From the NCBI GenBank assembly GCA_023622765.1, contig JAMNYO010000051.1, positions 1 through 40,295 on the forward strand: DNA of 40,295 nucleotides, read 5' to 3'. Every line of letters begins with the position of its first letter. The first letter of the stretch is position 1. The DNA is from Bacteroidota bacterium. GTDB lineage: Bacteria > Bacteroidota > Bacteroidia > Bacteroidales > Dysgonomonadaceae. Under the pieces are notes generated by a model that did not search any database, was not told the DNA's origin, and saw nothing but the letters and a program-made list of their open reading frames with translations. Below, piece after piece: positions 8,300-20,623 of the stretch. Position numbers and translations under genes: made by a program.

Positions 8300-10153
8300 A
8301 TGAACAACTTGATCAAAAAAATCAGCTTGATGACCATGGCAGCCATGGCATCGCTGTCGCTCCTCGCGCAAGAGGTGACGGTAAAAGGAAAAGTGATGGA
8401 CGCCGATAACAAGCTGCCGCTGACTGGCGTTACGGTTATCGAAAAAGGGAGTAACCGGGGAACGGTGACCGACATGAACGGCGAGTTCAGTATCAAGACC
8501 GAGCGAGGTAAACGCTTACAATTTAGCTACGTGGGCTATAAGACCAAGGAGGTCAAGGTGAAAAGCGAGTGGATCGAGGTCTACCTGAAGCCGGACAAAT
8601 TGCTTATGGAGGAGGTGGTGGTCGTGGCTTTTGGAACGCAAAAAAAAGAGAGCATGGTCGGGGGTGTTCCCTTGAGGTCAACGATCGGTTACCCGGCTCC
8701 GCCAATGCCCCCGTTCTTCAGGCAAGAGATGAACAGCGAGGAGTATGAAGCGTTCAAGGAGAACCGCTTTGTTCCGGTGGCGAAGCAGCCACTATCTACC
8801 TTCTCGCTCGACGTGGATGCCGCCTCCTACGGGAACATCCGTCGGATGATCAACCAGGGGCAACGGCCTCCAAAAGACGCGGTGCGGGTGGAAGAGATGA
8901 TCAACTACTTTAGCTACGCCTACCCACAACCCACGGACAAGCACCCGGTGAGGATCGTTACCGAGACGACGGCCTGCCCATGGAACAAGCAGCATCAGCT
9001 GATGCGGATTGGGGTGAAAGCGAAGGAGATACCCACGGAGACCTTGCCATCCAGCAACTTCGTTTTCCTTATCGACGTGTCGGGATCAATGTACGATGCG
9101 AACAAGTTGCCGCTTGTGAAAGCGTCGCTCAAACTGCTGGTCAACAACTTGCGGGAGAGCGATAGGGTGGCGATCGTGGCCTACGCCGGCGCGGCGGGGG
9201 AGGTGTTGCCATCGACCGAGGGTACGGATAAGCAGAAGATCCTGGACGCGCTGGAAGGCTTGCAGGCGGGGGGAAGCACCGCGGGAGCGGCGGGCATCCA
9301 GCTGGCTTACGATATCGCGGAGAAGAACTTCGTGAAGGAGGGGAACAACCGGGTAATCCTCTGTACCGATGGCGATTTTAACGTGGGCGTATCAAGCCGA
9401 GACGGATTAGAGTCGCTCATCGAAGCGAAGCGAAAGAGCGGCATTTTCCTGACCGTGTTGGGATACGGTATGGGCAACTACAAGGACGATAGGCTGCAAA
9501 CCTTGGCGCAGACCGGTAACGGTAATCACGCGTACGTGGATAACCTGCAGGAGGCGAACAGGGTGCTGGTGAACGAGTTCGGCAGCACGATGTATACCGT
9601 GGCGAAGGACGTGAAGATACAGGTGGAGTTTAACCCGGCGTTCGTGAACGCGTACCGGTTGATCGGCTACGAGAGCAGGCTGCTTGAAGATGAGGATTTC
9701 AATGACGACCTAAAGGACGCGGGCGAGCTGGGACCCGGGCATACCGTTACGGCATTGTACGAGATCGTGCCCGTGGGTGTGGAAGCACCAACGGGCTCTG
9801 TCGACCCCCTGAAGTATCAGGTGACGGAAAAAAGTGCGCCCAAGACTAAGCTGACGGATAGCAAGGAGCTACTGACCGTGAAGCTAAGGTACAAGAACCC
9901 GGACGAGGAGAGGAGTAACTTGCTGGAAGTGCCCGTGTTAGCGAGTTCTGTGAAGGCGAACGCGTCACCCGAGATGAAGTTCGTGATGGCGGTCGCCATG
10001 TTCGGGCAGTTGCTACGAGACTCCGATTACAAGGGGGATGCCACCTACAGCCAGGTGGTCGATCTGGCCCGCCAAGGGCTGGAGGAGGACCCGCACGGCT
10101 ACCGTCGTGAATTTATCCGGCTGGTAGAGGCCACCCGGCAGCTTGACAAGTAG
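8300..10153 (+). CDS. VWA (YfbK-like) protein with CarboxypepD_reg-like N terminus
   Basis: 617 aa from ATG 8300; the signal peptide ends at about LLAQ (residue 24). CarboxypepD_reg-like domain at about 25-100, then the SusC-plug-like motif EEVVVVAFGTQKKES at about 104-118, then a YfbK-type N-terminal segment (STFSLDVDAASYGNIRRMI) and a von Willebrand A domain. The metal-binding MIDAS residues are present: DVSGS (259-263), the Thr in GGSTAG, and TDGDFN (Asp357). A YfbK-type C-terminal region finishes the protein. A metal-dependent adhesion or scaffold role in the envelope is typical of the fold, but the partner is unknown. It shares the plug-like motif with the protein at 4518-6002, which suggests a functional link. 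Confidence 0.88.
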   Translation: MNNLIKKISLMTMAAMASLSLLAQEVTVKGKVMDADNKLPLTGVTVIEKGSNRGTVTDMNGEFSIKTERGKRLQFSYVGYKTKEVKVKSEWIEVYLKPDKLLMEEVVVVAFGTQKKESMVGGVPLRSTIGYPAPPMPPFFRQEMNSEEYEAFKENRFVPVAKQPLSTFSLDVDAASYGNIRRMINQGQRPPKDAVRVEEMINYFSYAYPQPTDKHPVRIVTETTACPWNKQHQLMRIGVKAKEIPTETLPSSNFVFLIDVSGSMYDANKLPLVKASLKLLVNNLRESDRVAIVAYAGAAGEVLPSTEGTDKQKILDALEGLQAGGSTAGAAGIQLAYDIAEKNFVKEGNNRVILCTDGDFNVGVSSRDGLESLIEAKRKSGIFLTVLGYGMGNYKDDRLQTLAQTGNGNHAYVDNLQEANRVLVNEFGSTMYTVAKDVKIQVEFNPAFVNAYRLIGYESRLLEDEDFNDDLKDAGELGPGHTVTALYEIVPVGVEAPTGSVDPLKYQVTEKSAPKTKLTDSKELLTVKLRYKNPDEERSNLLEVPVLASSVKANASPEMKFVMAVAMFGQLLRDSDYKGDATYSQVVDLARQGLEEDPHGYRREFIRLVEATRQLDK

Positions 10154-10163
10154 GGAGCTCTCG

Positions 10164-10209
10164 CTGAACGAGAAGAACGCTGAACGAGAAGAAGACTGAA
10201 CGAGAAGAA
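10164..10209. repeat. Three tandem copies of CTGAACGAGAAGAA, period 16
   Basis: Copies lie at 10164-10177, 10180-10193 and 10196-10209, right after the stop codon of the VWA gene. Two copies of AGGGCGCG(A/T)GAG-like sequence follow at about 10211-10238. Non-coding; probably slipped-strand duplication. Confidence 0.85.
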
Positions 10210-10238
10210 CAGGGCGCGAGAAAAATAGGGCGCGTGAG

Positions 10239-10273
10239 AAGGCAACTCCGGTTGCCGGACACGTGCCTTTTTT
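10239..10273 (+). terminator. Rho-independent terminator of the VWA gene
   Basis: AAGGCA (10239-10244) pairs with TGCCTT (10264-10269), and the arm runs into a six-T tract ending at 10273. A second perfect hairpin, GGCAAC-TCCG-GTTGCC (10241-10256), overlaps the left arm, so two alternative folds compete. It is located 85 bp after the stop codon at 10153. Confidence 0.6.
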
Positions 10274-10280
10274 CGTGGCC

Positions 10281-10348
10281 TGCCAAAACGACAGCCGTAC
10301 CCCTTTGGCAAAGATTTTGACTCTACGTTGTTGAGTATCATTTACTCA
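10281..10348. other. Two further hairpins in the region before clpB
   Basis: TGCCAAA (10281-10287) is the inverse of TTTGGCA (10304-10310), with a 16-nt loop. TGAGTA (10332-10337) is the inverse of TACTCA (10343-10348), with a 5-nt loop. Neither is followed by a clear T tract. They fill the stretch between the terminator and the dispersed element and their role is unknown. Confidence 0.5.
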
Positions 10349-10373
10349 CCTTTCGCGAGTAGAATAGTGTTCC

Positions 10374-10619
10374 TTTTTTGCTTTCAGTACGATGACCTCG
10401 CAAACTTTTGCGGGGACACATTCTGCGAAGATTGCGTTAAAAAAGAAAAGCTGTTTGAGGCGAAGCCGAACTTTTGCGTTAAGTAATAGACAGAAAACAA
10501 ACTTGTTTGGATTATGTTATTGCGAGCAAAAGTGCAGCGGAGCTGAGTTATTTTTCTTTTAGCAATTGAGCAGGAAATGGGTCGCAAAATTTGCGCTAGT
10601 CGAGCCTGAAAGCAAAAAA
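10374..10619 (+). repeat. Dispersed intergenic element, copy 1 (246 bp), upstream of clpB
   Basis: Its ends are a perfect 14-bp inverted repeat: TTTTTTGCTTTCAG (10374-10387) and CTGAAAGCAAAAAA (10606-10619). The interior shares many blocks with the reverse complement of 22625-22942, for example CTTTTGCGGGGACACAT, the block around GCGTTAAAAAAGAAAAGCTG, and CAAACTTGTTTGGATTATG. Internal hairpins include CGCAAA/TTTGCG near 10404-10418, CAGC-GGA-GCTG, and CGCAAA/TTTGCG near 10583-10595. It ends 49 bp before the clpB start, in the same orientation as the other copy relative to clpP. It may be a MITE-like repeat or a structured leader; no protein is convincingly encoded. Confidence 0.85.
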
Positions 10620-10668
10620 ACACTCAGAGACGAAAGTTAATTTATTATCGATTAAAACAACGGAGAGT

Positions 10669-13257
<2,589 letters not shown>

Positions 13258-13270
13258 ACCCGTTGTTTTT

Positions 13271-13361
13271 GCCCCATCTAGCGTCTGTTTACGTCTTGTT
13301 TAGCACCCCGTTTACGTTCCTTGAACGCCCTATTCAGCGCCCGCTTACGCCCCATTCATCG
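13271..13361. repeat. Degenerate tandem repeats between clpB and trkH
   Basis: Units at 13271-13293, 13294-13316, 13326-13349 and a partial unit at 13350-13361 share the pattern CCCnATTyAGCGCCCGTTTACG. They fill the gap between the convergent clpB and trkH genes and the last unit runs into the trkH stop region. No terminator with a clear T tract is seen. Confidence 0.55.
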
Positions 13362-14846
13362 TTTCCAGAAGCTGGGGACGAAGAGCGAGAGCACGGTGAA
13401 GATCTCGAGACGGCCGACCAGCATCAGGAAGCAGACGTAGTACTTCGCGAAGGCGCTGGCCGACGCGTAGCTGCCTCCCGGCCCGTAGGATCCCAATCCC
13501 GTGCCGAGGCTGCTGATGGAGGAGAAGGAGACACCAATCGACTCGTCTAACGTCATGCCGGTCATGCTCAGGATCCAGGCGCTCACGGCGGCCAGGGTGA
13601 CGTAAAGGAAGGCGAAAGCCATCACCCGCGACGTGGTGTTTTCCGGTATGACCTTACCATTTATCTTAACCCGGTAGAGGGCATTGGGGTGTACTTGCCG
13701 TTTGAATACCAATTGGGTATTCTTGGCGAGTACCAGCAGCCGCGACACCTTTATGCCCCCGGAGGTAGATCCTTGGCAGCCGCAGAACAGCATAAGCCCT
13801 AAGAAGAGCAGGGAATATATGGGACCCCACGCCTGGTAGTCGACCGTGGTGTAGCCGGTAGAGGAGACGGTGGAGACCACCTGGAACAGTGCGGTACGAA
13901 AGCTGCTCTCGGCATCTCCCACGCGGTGCGTGACAAACAGCGACACCGCGATGCCCACCGTGGCCAGCAGGATGATGCTCGCGTACCAGCGGAACTCCTC
14001 ATCCTTGAATATGGCTAGCGAGCCCCTCGTCACCAGGGCGAATAGCAGCATGAAGTTGGTCGCACCGAGGAACATCAACACGATAATCACGTACTCGCTG
14101 TAGGGGGAGGCGTAGTACGCGAGGCCCGCCTGCCGCGTGGAGAAACCGCCCGTGGATATGGAGGAGAGGGTGTGACAGGCTGCGTCGAACGCGTCCATCG
14201 GCCCAGCCCAGAGGAGGAAGAAACCGACGAGGGTAAGTCCAAAGTAGATGAGGAACATGTTACGGGCTATCTCCCGAACCCGTGGCTTCACCTGCTCCAT
14301 CGCGATACCGGTAGCCTCCGCGTCGAAGAAGAGACCCGAGGCGCCCCCGCTGTAGATGGGCATGAACGACATCACGAAGATAATGATCCCGATACCGCCA
14401 ATCCATTGGCTGAAGCTCCGCCAGAAGTGGAGCGACCTGGGGAACGTTTCCAGGTTATCGATCGTGGAACTACCCGTGGTGCTGAAGCCACACATGCTCT
14501 CGAAGAAGGCGTTGGTGAACGAGGGGATGGCCCCACTGAGCAGGTAGGGAAGGGTGCCGGCCAGCGCGAGCGCCACCCATGCCAGGGTTACCGAGAGGAA
14601 CACCTCCCGCTTGGTGATGCTCCTTTTCCGGTTGTCTTGTTCCATACCCGCGAAGGCCAGAACGCGATTCGCGAAAGTGAGCATGCTACCGGCTAACAGG
14701 GTAATGCCGGATGAGAGGTAGATGGCCTGCCTGGCCTCCTCGCGGTAGTACTCGCCAATCAGCGCCGAGAAAAGCATAAACAACGCTTCGATCATTAACA
14801 GGATCCCCACGTTGTTCAACACGAACCGGTAGTTAAATTTGCGCAT
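13356..14846 (-). CDS. trkH: Trk potassium uptake channel subunit TrkH
   Basis: 496-aa membrane protein with repeated M1-P-M2 units. The four pore-loop segments are visible: MCGFSTTGSS, SSISTGGFST, STVSSTGYTTVDY and SSISSLGTGLGSYGP, each with the conserved Gly of the TrkH/KtrB selectivity filter. It forms the K+ channel of the Trk system in the inner membrane, gated by TrkA. The start ATG at 14846 is followed at once by a membrane helix (NVGILLMIEALFMLFSAL). It lies 71 bp downstream of trkA, most likely in one operon recQ-dxs-trkA-trkH. Confidence 0.95.
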   Translation of the reverse strand: MRKFNYRFVLNNVGILLMIEALFMLFSALIGEYYREEARQAIYLSSGITLLAGSMLTFANRVLAFAGMEQDNRKRSITKREVFLSVTLAWVALALAGTLPYLLSGAIPSFTNAFFESMCGFSTTGSSTIDNLETFPRSLHFWRSFSQWIGGIGIIIFVMSFMPIYSGGASGLFFDAEATGIAMEQVKPRVREIARNMFLIYFGLTLVGFFLLWAGPMDAFDAACHTLSSISTGGFSTRQAGLAYYASPYSEYVIIVLMFLGATNFMLLFALVTRGSLAIFKDEEFRWYASIILLATVGIAVSLFVTHRVGDAESSFRTALFQVVSTVSSTGYTTVDYQAWGPIYSLLFLGLMLFCGCQGSTSGGIKVSRLLVLAKNTQLVFKRQVHPNALYRVKINGKVIPENTTSRVMAFAFLYVTLAAVSAWILSMTGMTLDESIGVSFSSISSLGTGLGSYGPGGSYASASAFAKYYVCFLMLVGRLEIFTVLSLFVPSFWKR

Positions 14847-14917
14847 AGTTTATCGCTCTCTTCACGCTACTCTTTTCTTCACTATAAAGGCAACCACAGG
14901 TAACCGAATCGACCCTT

Positions 14918-16255
14918 TCAATTAAACAGATGCTCGATATGTTTCAAGGCCCGGTTGAGGAAGAAGACCACCACTTGGTCGTACGGCTCGATCAGCGTGT
15001 CGCCCTCCACCAGCATGGGTTCCCCGTTCCTGATGAGGGCGCCAAAGGTAATATCGGGCGGCAGGTTCAGGTTCCGAACCAATTTTTTCGTTACCTTCGA
15101 GTTGGGCCTGGCGATTACCTCACCCACGTTGGCATCGGCGAAGGCCAGGCACTTGATGTTCGATGCGTCAGCCTGCAGGAGTAGTTCGTAGATCTTACTG
15201 GCGGCGATCAGCTTCTTGTTGATAACGGTACCGATATCGAATCGCTCCGCCATGGCGATGTAATCGATGTTCTCCACCTCGGCTACGGTTTTTCTCACGC
15301 CGTGCTGTTTGGCCATGATACAGCCCAGAATGTTGGCCTCGGAATTTTCGGTGAGCGCGAGGAAGGCGTCGGCTTCTGTGATGCCTTCGCGCAGGAGGAA
15401 CTCGGTGTTGCGCCCATCTTCCACGAAGACCGTGACGTTCGATGGAAGCACCTCCACCAATTGTTCCGCTCGTTCCCTATCTCTCTCGATAACCTTCACC
15501 TGGATGTGTGGCGGGAGCTCCCCGATAGCACGCTCGGTAATCCTACTGCCCCCCATGCAGATGATTCGCTTGGCCTCGAACGAGCTTTTACCCAGCAACG
15601 TGGGTAATACCCCCATGTTTTCCCGCAGCGTGGTGAAGTAGACGATATCGTTCTTCAGCACTTGGTCTTTACCGGTAGGTATCAGCGTGTCAGCCCCTCG
15701 TTTGATGGCCACGATGTGAAACTGCTTGGTTACCTGCATCAGCTCTTTTAGGTAAAGGTTCACGATGGGCGCGTTCTCCCGCACCTTGGCACCGGCCAGG
15801 TACACTTTCCCGCCGCGTAGTTCCCACATGAACCGGGTCCAGGGGTTATTGATGGCCATGGCGATCTCCTTGGCGGCAATCAGCTCGGGGTAGATCATGG
15901 AGTCGATACCTTGTTTCTCGAAGAACGTGCGGTTTTTGGGGAGTAGGTATTCGTGGTTGTCAATACGGGCGAGGGTCTTTTTAGCGCCCAGGCTCGATGC
16001 CAACATGCAGGATATCATGTTCCTGGACTCTTCCGGGGTGACACCGATAAAGAGATCGGCGCTGCTGGCTCCCGCCTCCGCGAGGTCAACGGGTGACGTG
16101 CAGCTTCCTATCACGGTGAACACCTCGGCGGTCTCCGTGATAGAGGATAATCGTTCCCTCTCCTCGTCCATCAGGGTGATATCGTGGTTCTCCTGCCCGA
16201 GCAGTTTGGCGAGGTGCGTCCCCACGGCGCCCGCGCCGGCAATGACAATTTTCAT
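14918..16255 (-). CDS. trkA: Trk potassium transport regulator TrkA
   Basis: 445 aa with two tandem RCK (TrkA_N + TrkA_C) modules. The first has the NAD-binding loop GAGAVG (7-12) and an acidic residue ending strand 2. The second starts near [16 protein letters not shown]; its loop departs from GxGxxG, so nucleotide binding there may be weak. It binds NAD(H) or ATP and gates TrkH from the cytoplasmic face. Its ATG overlaps the dxs stop codon in an ATGA arrangement, which implies translational coupling. Confidence 0.95.
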   Translation of the reverse strand: MKIVIAGAGAVGTHLAKLLGQENHDITLMDEERERLSSITETAEVFTVIGSCTSPVDLAEAGASSADLFIGVTPEESRNMISCMLASSLGAKKTLARIDNHEYLLPKNRTFFEKQGIDSMIYPELIAAKEIAMAINNPWTRFMWELRGGKVYLAGAKVRENAPIVNLYLKELMQVTKQFHIVAIKRGADTLIPTGKDQVLKNDIVYFTTLRENMGVLPTLLGKSSFEAKRIICMGGSRITERAIGELPPHIQVKVIERDRERAEQLVEVLPSNVTVFVEDGRNTEFLLREGITEADAFLALTENSEANILGCIMAKQHGVRKTVAEVENIDYIAMAERFDIGTVINKKLIAASKIYELLLQADASNIKCLAFADANVGEVIARPNSKVTKKLVRNLNLPPDITFGALIRNGEPMLVEGDTLIEPYDQVVVFFLNRALKHIEHLFN

Positions 16256-18210
16256 CGTTGTATGAACTCGGTAATTTTTTCTTCTTCAATCGCTTTCTTT
16301 ACCTGCTGAATGGTCGCCAAGATACCTGCTTCATCGATACCGGTCATCGCGTGGAGCTCCGGGATGGTGCCGTGGGTGACGAACTGGTCATCAATGCCCA
16401 CCTGAACCACTTGGATCTCTTGGTAGCCGTTCTCGGCAAGGAACTCCAGCACGGCGCTCCCCAGTCCCCCTTTCTTCGTCCCCTCTTCCACGGTGATGAT
16501 ATGCCGGAAACGCTCCGCTACCTCCCGCAGCAATGCCTCATCAATGGGCTTGAGGAAAACCATATCGTAGTGGGCCACGCTAACTCCCGACTCCTCGGCT
16601 TTGGCAATGGCGTGGGCCGCCCGTTTGCCGATGGTGCCGATGGAGAGGAGCGCGATACCGTTACCCTCCTTGAGTTTTCGCCCTTTCCCGATAGGGAGCA
16701 GGCGCGGTGGGTTGTGCCACTCCTTGAGTTCGCCCCGACCCCGCGGGTAGCGGATCACGAAAGGGCCGTCGTTCCCGTGTACCGCGGTGTACATCAGGTT
16801 GCGCAGCCCGTGCTCATCGTAGGGCGCAGAGATCACCAGGTTGGGGATGGGACGCAAATAGGCGAGGTCGAACACCCCGTGATGGGTAGGTCCATCTTGC
16901 CCCACCAGCCCGGCCCGATCGAGGCAGAAGATCACTTTCAGCTTTTGCAGCGCCACGTCGTGTATCACCTGATCGTACGCGCGTTGCATGAACGAGGAGT
17001 ATATGTTGCAGAACGGGATGAGTCCCTCTTTTGCCATTCCGGCAGAGAAGGTGACGGCGTGGGCCTCAGCGATGCCCACGTCGAACACCCGATCCGGGAA
17101 GCGTTCTATCATATAGGTCATGGAACAACCCGTGGGCATCGCGGGGGTAACCCCCACGATCCGCTCTTCTTCCTCGGCCATCTCCACGAGGGTGTGGCCA
17201 AAGACCTCTTGGTAGAGCGGTGGCTGGTCTTTACCCCCCTTCACGATTCGTTCACCCGTATCCTTGTTGAACAGCCCCGGGGCATGCCAGAGGGTGGCCG
17301 ACTTCTCGGCGGGTTCATACCCTTTCCCCTTCACGGTTTTGATGTGGAGAAGCTTCGGCCCCTTCATATCCATGATGTTCCTGAGCACGCGGATAAGTCC
17401 CGGCAGGTCATGTCCATCCACAGGCCCGAAGTAGCGGATGTTGAACCCCTCGAACAGGTTTTGCTCCCGGGTGAGTAGTGACTTCACGCTGTTGTTGAAC
17501 CGCAGCACCAGGTTTTTCCCTTTCTCCGTGATCAGTTTGCGTTTTTTGAACCGTTGATAGAGCTGGTTCCTCATCAGGTTGTACTTGCGAGAGGTGGTGA
17601 GCTTTACCAGGTAGTCTTGTAGCCCACCTACGTTGTGGTCGATGGATATGTTATTGTCGTTCAGTATGATGAGTAGATTGTTGGGGTGCGAGCAGACGTT
17701 GTTAAGCCCCTCGTACGCTAACCCACCCGTCATGGAGCCATCACCGATGATGGCCACGATGCGGCGTTCTGCCTCGTTCTTTAATGAGGCAGACACCGCC
17801 ATGCCCAGCGCCGCGGAGATGGAGGTGGAGGCGTGACCGGCAATAAAGCTGTCATACTCGCTCTCTTCCGGGTTGGTAAAGCCGGAGAGGCCTCCCAGCT
17901 TTCGGTTGGTATGGAAGCGGTCGCGCCGGCCGGTCAGTATCTTATGGCTGTAGGCCTGATGGCCCACGTCCCATACCAACCTGTCGTAGGGCGTGTTGTA
18001 GAGGTAATGGAGTGCCACGGTGAGTTCCACGGTACCCAAGCTGGAGCCGAAGTGGCCCGGGTTACAGGAGAGCTGCTCGATAATGAATTCCCTCAAGTCG
18101 TCGCAGACCTCTTCCAACTGCTCGATGGTTAGCTCTTTCAGGTCGTCGGGACTCTCTATATGTTGCAGTTGTTTCACGTTTCTTAATTCGCACAAGGCGT
18201 TACCGGTCAT
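16252..18210 (-). CDS. dxs: 1-deoxy-D-xylulose-5-phosphate synthase
   Basis: 652 aa, slightly longer than the usual 620-640. The thiamine diphosphate site is intact: [23 protein letters not shown] (156-163) and the Asn in ILNDNN. The transketolase pyrimidine domain ([32 protein letters not shown]) and C-terminal domain follow. It condenses pyruvate and glyceraldehyde-3-phosphate, the first step of the MEP isoprenoid pathway, and its product also feeds thiamine and pyridoxal synthesis. It sits between recQ (33-bp gap) and trkA (4-bp overlap), so all are likely cotranscribed. The N-terminal 10-15 residues are poorly conserved and the true start could be slightly downstream. Confidence 0.96.
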   Translation of the reverse strand: MTGNALCELRNVKQLQHIESPDDLKELTIEQLEEVCDDLREFIIEQLSCNPGHFGSSLGTVELTVALHYLYNTPYDRLVWDVGHQAYSHKILTGRRDRFHTNRKLGGLSGFTNPEESEYDSFIAGHASTSISAALGMAVSASLKNEAERRIVAIIGDGSMTGGLAYEGLNNVCSHPNNLLIILNDNNISIDHNVGGLQDYLVKLTTSRKYNLMRNQLYQRFKKRKLITEKGKNLVLRFNNSVKSLLTREQNLFEGFNIRYFGPVDGHDLPGLIRVLRNIMDMKGPKLLHIKTVKGKGYEPAEKSATLWHAPGLFNKDTGERIVKGGKDQPPLYQEVFGHTLVEMAEEEERIVGVTPAMPTGCSMTYMIERFPDRVFDVGIAEAHAVTFSAGMAKEGLIPFCNIYSSFMQRAYDQVIHDVALQKLKVIFCLDRAGLVGQDGPTHHGVFDLAYLRPIPNLVISAPYDEHGLRNLMYTAVHGNDGPFVIRYPRGRGELKEWHNPPRLLPIGKGRKLKEGNGIALLSIGTIGKRAAHAIAKAEESGVSVAHYDMVFLKPIDEALLREVAERFRHIITVEEGTKKGGLGSAVLEFLAENGYQEIQVVQVGIDDQFVTHGTIPELHAMTGIDEAGILATIQQVKKAIEEEKITEFIQR

Positions 18211-18243
18211 TCTCCATTACTCGAGTTGCTTTTTTTCACGCTG

Positions 18244-20445
18244 TTAATTGGCCATATCGGAGATGAACTTGATCCGCACGAGCCGTATTTCGGTTTCGGT
18301 GTAGTCGGGCAGCTCATCCTGGGCTGTATCCAGGTTATCGGTAGCCGCTTCCCGGAAGTAGTCATACACATCTTCAAGCACATCTATATCCAGCACCTCG
18401 TCAAGGAAGTAGTCGATGTTGATCTTCGTCCCGGAGTAAACAATCGCTTCTACTTCCGTGAGCAGCTCGTCGAAATCGATCCCCCTGGATTCGGCCAGAT
18501 CGTCGAGTGCTACCTTGCGGTCTATCGCCTGGACGATGGCCACCTTGAGCTTCGACTTGTTGGCGACCGTCTTCACGCGGAGGTCTTCGGGACGGGTGAT
18601 CTCGTTCTCTTCCACGTGCCTCTTGATCAGCTCGAGGAACTCCTTGCCGTATCGCTTGGCCTTGCCCGCGCCCACGCCGGGGATGTTTTGCAGCTCCTCC
18701 TCCGTGATGGGGTAGGAGGTGGCCATAGCTTCCAACGAGGAGGGTTGAAAGATGACGTAGGGCGGCACGTTGAGCTTTTTAGAGAGCTTCTTCCGCAAGT
18801 CCTTCATCATGGCGTAGAGCTGTGGGTCAGCAGCACCACCGCTACCCGCGGCAGAGGCCATAGCCTCGGAATCGTCGCCACCAAGATCCAGCATATCATC
18901 TTCATCCTCATCCGGTTTGGTGATTTTGAAGGAGACTGGATTATTTAGGAAGTTCTTTCCCTTCTTCGTGATTTTTAAGATACCGTAGTTTTCGATCTCT
19001 TTTAGCAAGTAATTATCTAGCAAGGCTTGTCGGATGACCGCCTCCCAGATACCCTCTTCTTCATCGGAACCCGATCCAAACTCCTCCAACTTATCGTGGC
19101 CGTAGGTCTCGATATCCGATGAGTCTGTGCCGGTAAGGAAGTCGATCACGTAATCGGTCTTATGTTTCTCCTTAAGGGCGATGATGGCTTCCAATGCAGT
19201 AATAAGTAACTCCTTAGCTTCCACTTTAATTTTAGGATTTAAACAATTATCGCAATGTTCGCAATTTTGCACGGTGTAGTTTTCTCCGAAGTAGTGTAGC
19301 AGTACCTTCCTACGGCAGACCGATGTTTCGGCGTAGGCCGCGGTCTCCAGTAGCAGCTGCTTCCCTATCTCCTGTTCCGAAACCGGTTTCCCCTGCATGA
19401 ATCGTTCTAGTTTCTGCAGGTCTTTCTTCGAGTAGAAGGCGATGCACTTCCCTTCGCCGCCGTCCCGGCCGGCACGTCCCGTCTCCTGGTAGTATCCCTC
19501 CAGGCTCTTGGGGATGTCGTAATGGATCACGTAGCGTACGTCGGGCTTATCGATGCCCATTCCGAAAGCGATGGTGGCCACGATCACGTCTATCTCCTCC
19601 ATGAGGAAAGCGTCCTGGTTGTTGCTGCGGGTCACCGCGTCCATGCCCGCGTGGTAGGGGAGCGCCCGGATGTCGTTCGCCTGCAGTATCTCGGCGAAGT
19701 CATCCACCTTCTTTCGGCTGAGGCAGTAGATGATGCCCGACTTTCGCCCTTGTGAAAGGATGAACTTGATGATCTCCCGGTCGATATCGCTGGTCTTGTG
19801 CCGCACCTCGTAGTTGAGGTTGGGTCGGTTGAACGACGACTTGAAGACCACGGCATCGGTCATGCCCAGGTTCTTTTGAATGTCGTGTTGCACCTTGGGC
19901 GTGGCCGTGGCCGTGAGCGCGATGATGGGACGGGGGTATATCTCGTTGATGATGGGCCGGATGCGCCGGTACTCCGGCCGGAAGTCATGCCCCCACTCGG
20001 AAATACAGTGCGCCTCATCTACCGCGTAGAACGAGATGTTGATGTTTTGCAGGAACTCCACGTTGGAGCTCTTGGTGAGCGATTCGGGTGCCACGTAGAG
20101 CATCTTGGTCTGTCCTGAGAGGACATCCTTCTTCACCTCCTCGATCTCCTGCTTGTTGAGCGACGAGTTCAGGAAATGGGCCACGCCATCCTCCTCGCTG
20201 TAATTGCGCATGGCATCCACCTGGTTTTTCATGAGGGCGATGAGGGGCGAGATGACGATGGCGGTACCTTCCATCATCAGGGCGGGGAGTTGGTAGCAGA
20301 GCGATTTCCCCCCGCCGGTAGGCATCAGCACGAACGTGTCCTTCCCGGCTAAGATACTACGTATAATGGCTTCCTGATTGCCTTTAAACGTGTCGAAACC
20401 AAAGTACTCCTTTAGCCTTTTGTGTAATAAGTCTTGTTTTTCCAT
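18244..20445 (-). CDS. recQ: ATP-dependent DNA helicase RecQ
   Basis: 733 aa, longer than the approximately 610 of E. coli RecQ. Motif I is MPTGGGKS (41-48) and the DEAH box is DEAHCISEWGHDFRP (from 143). The helicase C domain has DVRYVIHYDIPKSLEGYYQETGRAGRDG, and the zinc-binding cysteines are in VCRRKV and NCEHCDNC. A winged-helix RQC region and an HRDC domain (about 545-620, YPITEEELQNIPGVGAGKAKRYG) follow, then an acidic tail with a second winged-helix-like segment. It unwinds DNA 3'-5' in recombination and fork repair. A 26-bp interrupted palindrome lies 22 bp upstream of the start. Confidence 0.96.
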   Translation of the reverse strand: MEKQDLLHKRLKEYFGFDTFKGNQEAIIRSILAGKDTFVLMPTGGGKSLCYQLPALMMEGTAIVISPLIALMKNQVDAMRNYSEEDGVAHFLNSSLNKQEIEEVKKDVLSGQTKMLYVAPESLTKSSNVEFLQNINISFYAVDEAHCISEWGHDFRPEYRRIRPIINEIYPRPIIALTATATPKVQHDIQKNLGMTDAVVFKSSFNRPNLNYEVRHKTSDIDREIIKFILSQGRKSGIIYCLSRKKVDDFAEILQANDIRALPYHAGMDAVTRSNNQDAFLMEEIDVIVATIAFGMGIDKPDVRYVIHYDIPKSLEGYYQETGRAGRDGGEGKCIAFYSKKDLQKLERFMQGKPVSEQEIGKQLLLETAAYAETSVCRRKVLLHYFGENYTVQNCEHCDNCLNPKIKVEAKELLITALEAIIALKEKHKTDYVIDFLTGTDSSDIETYGHDKLEEFGSGSDEEEGIWEAVIRQALLDNYLLKEIENYGILKITKKGKNFLNNPVSFKITKPDEDEDDMLDLGGDDSEAMASAAGSGGAADPQLYAMMKDLRKKLSKKLNVPPYVIFQPSSLEAMATSYPITEEELQNIPGVGAGKAKRYGKEFLELIKRHVEENEITRPEDLRVKTVANKSKLKVAIVQAIDRKVALDDLAESRGIDFDELLTEVEAIVYSGTKINIDYFLDEVLDIDVLEDVYDYFREAATDNLDTAQDELPDYTETEIRLVRIKFISDMAN

Positions 20446-20467
20446 CGAGCGAATTCACCAAAATATG

Positions 20468-20493
20468 CGCGTCTTCAACGTGTATTAGACGCG
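20468..20493. promoter_or_regulatory. Interrupted palindrome upstream of recQ
   Basis: CGCGTCT (20468-20474) and AGACGCG (20487-20493) are perfect inverse arms separated by 12 nt, within the 178-bp gap between recQ and clpX. It could be an operator or an mRNA hairpin in the recQ leader. No convincing promoter was found next to it. Confidence 0.45.
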
Positions 20494-20623
20494 AAATTAA
20501 ACAAGTATTGCAATAATAAAAATAAAACCGATGTTTTTGGTTCTTCTAAGATAGATTAAAAATATTCTCTCGCCAAATATATTCAGGAAATAGTACTTAA
20601 ATGGTGATTAAAAGTGGATTTAA

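Noticed and set aside
10384-10623. Protein frames antisense to the clp elements with similar peptides (CFQARL...LRPISC...AKRK in both copies)
   Set aside because: The peptide likeness follows from nucleotide identity; an indel breaks the frame after about 25 codons, so coding is not conserved.
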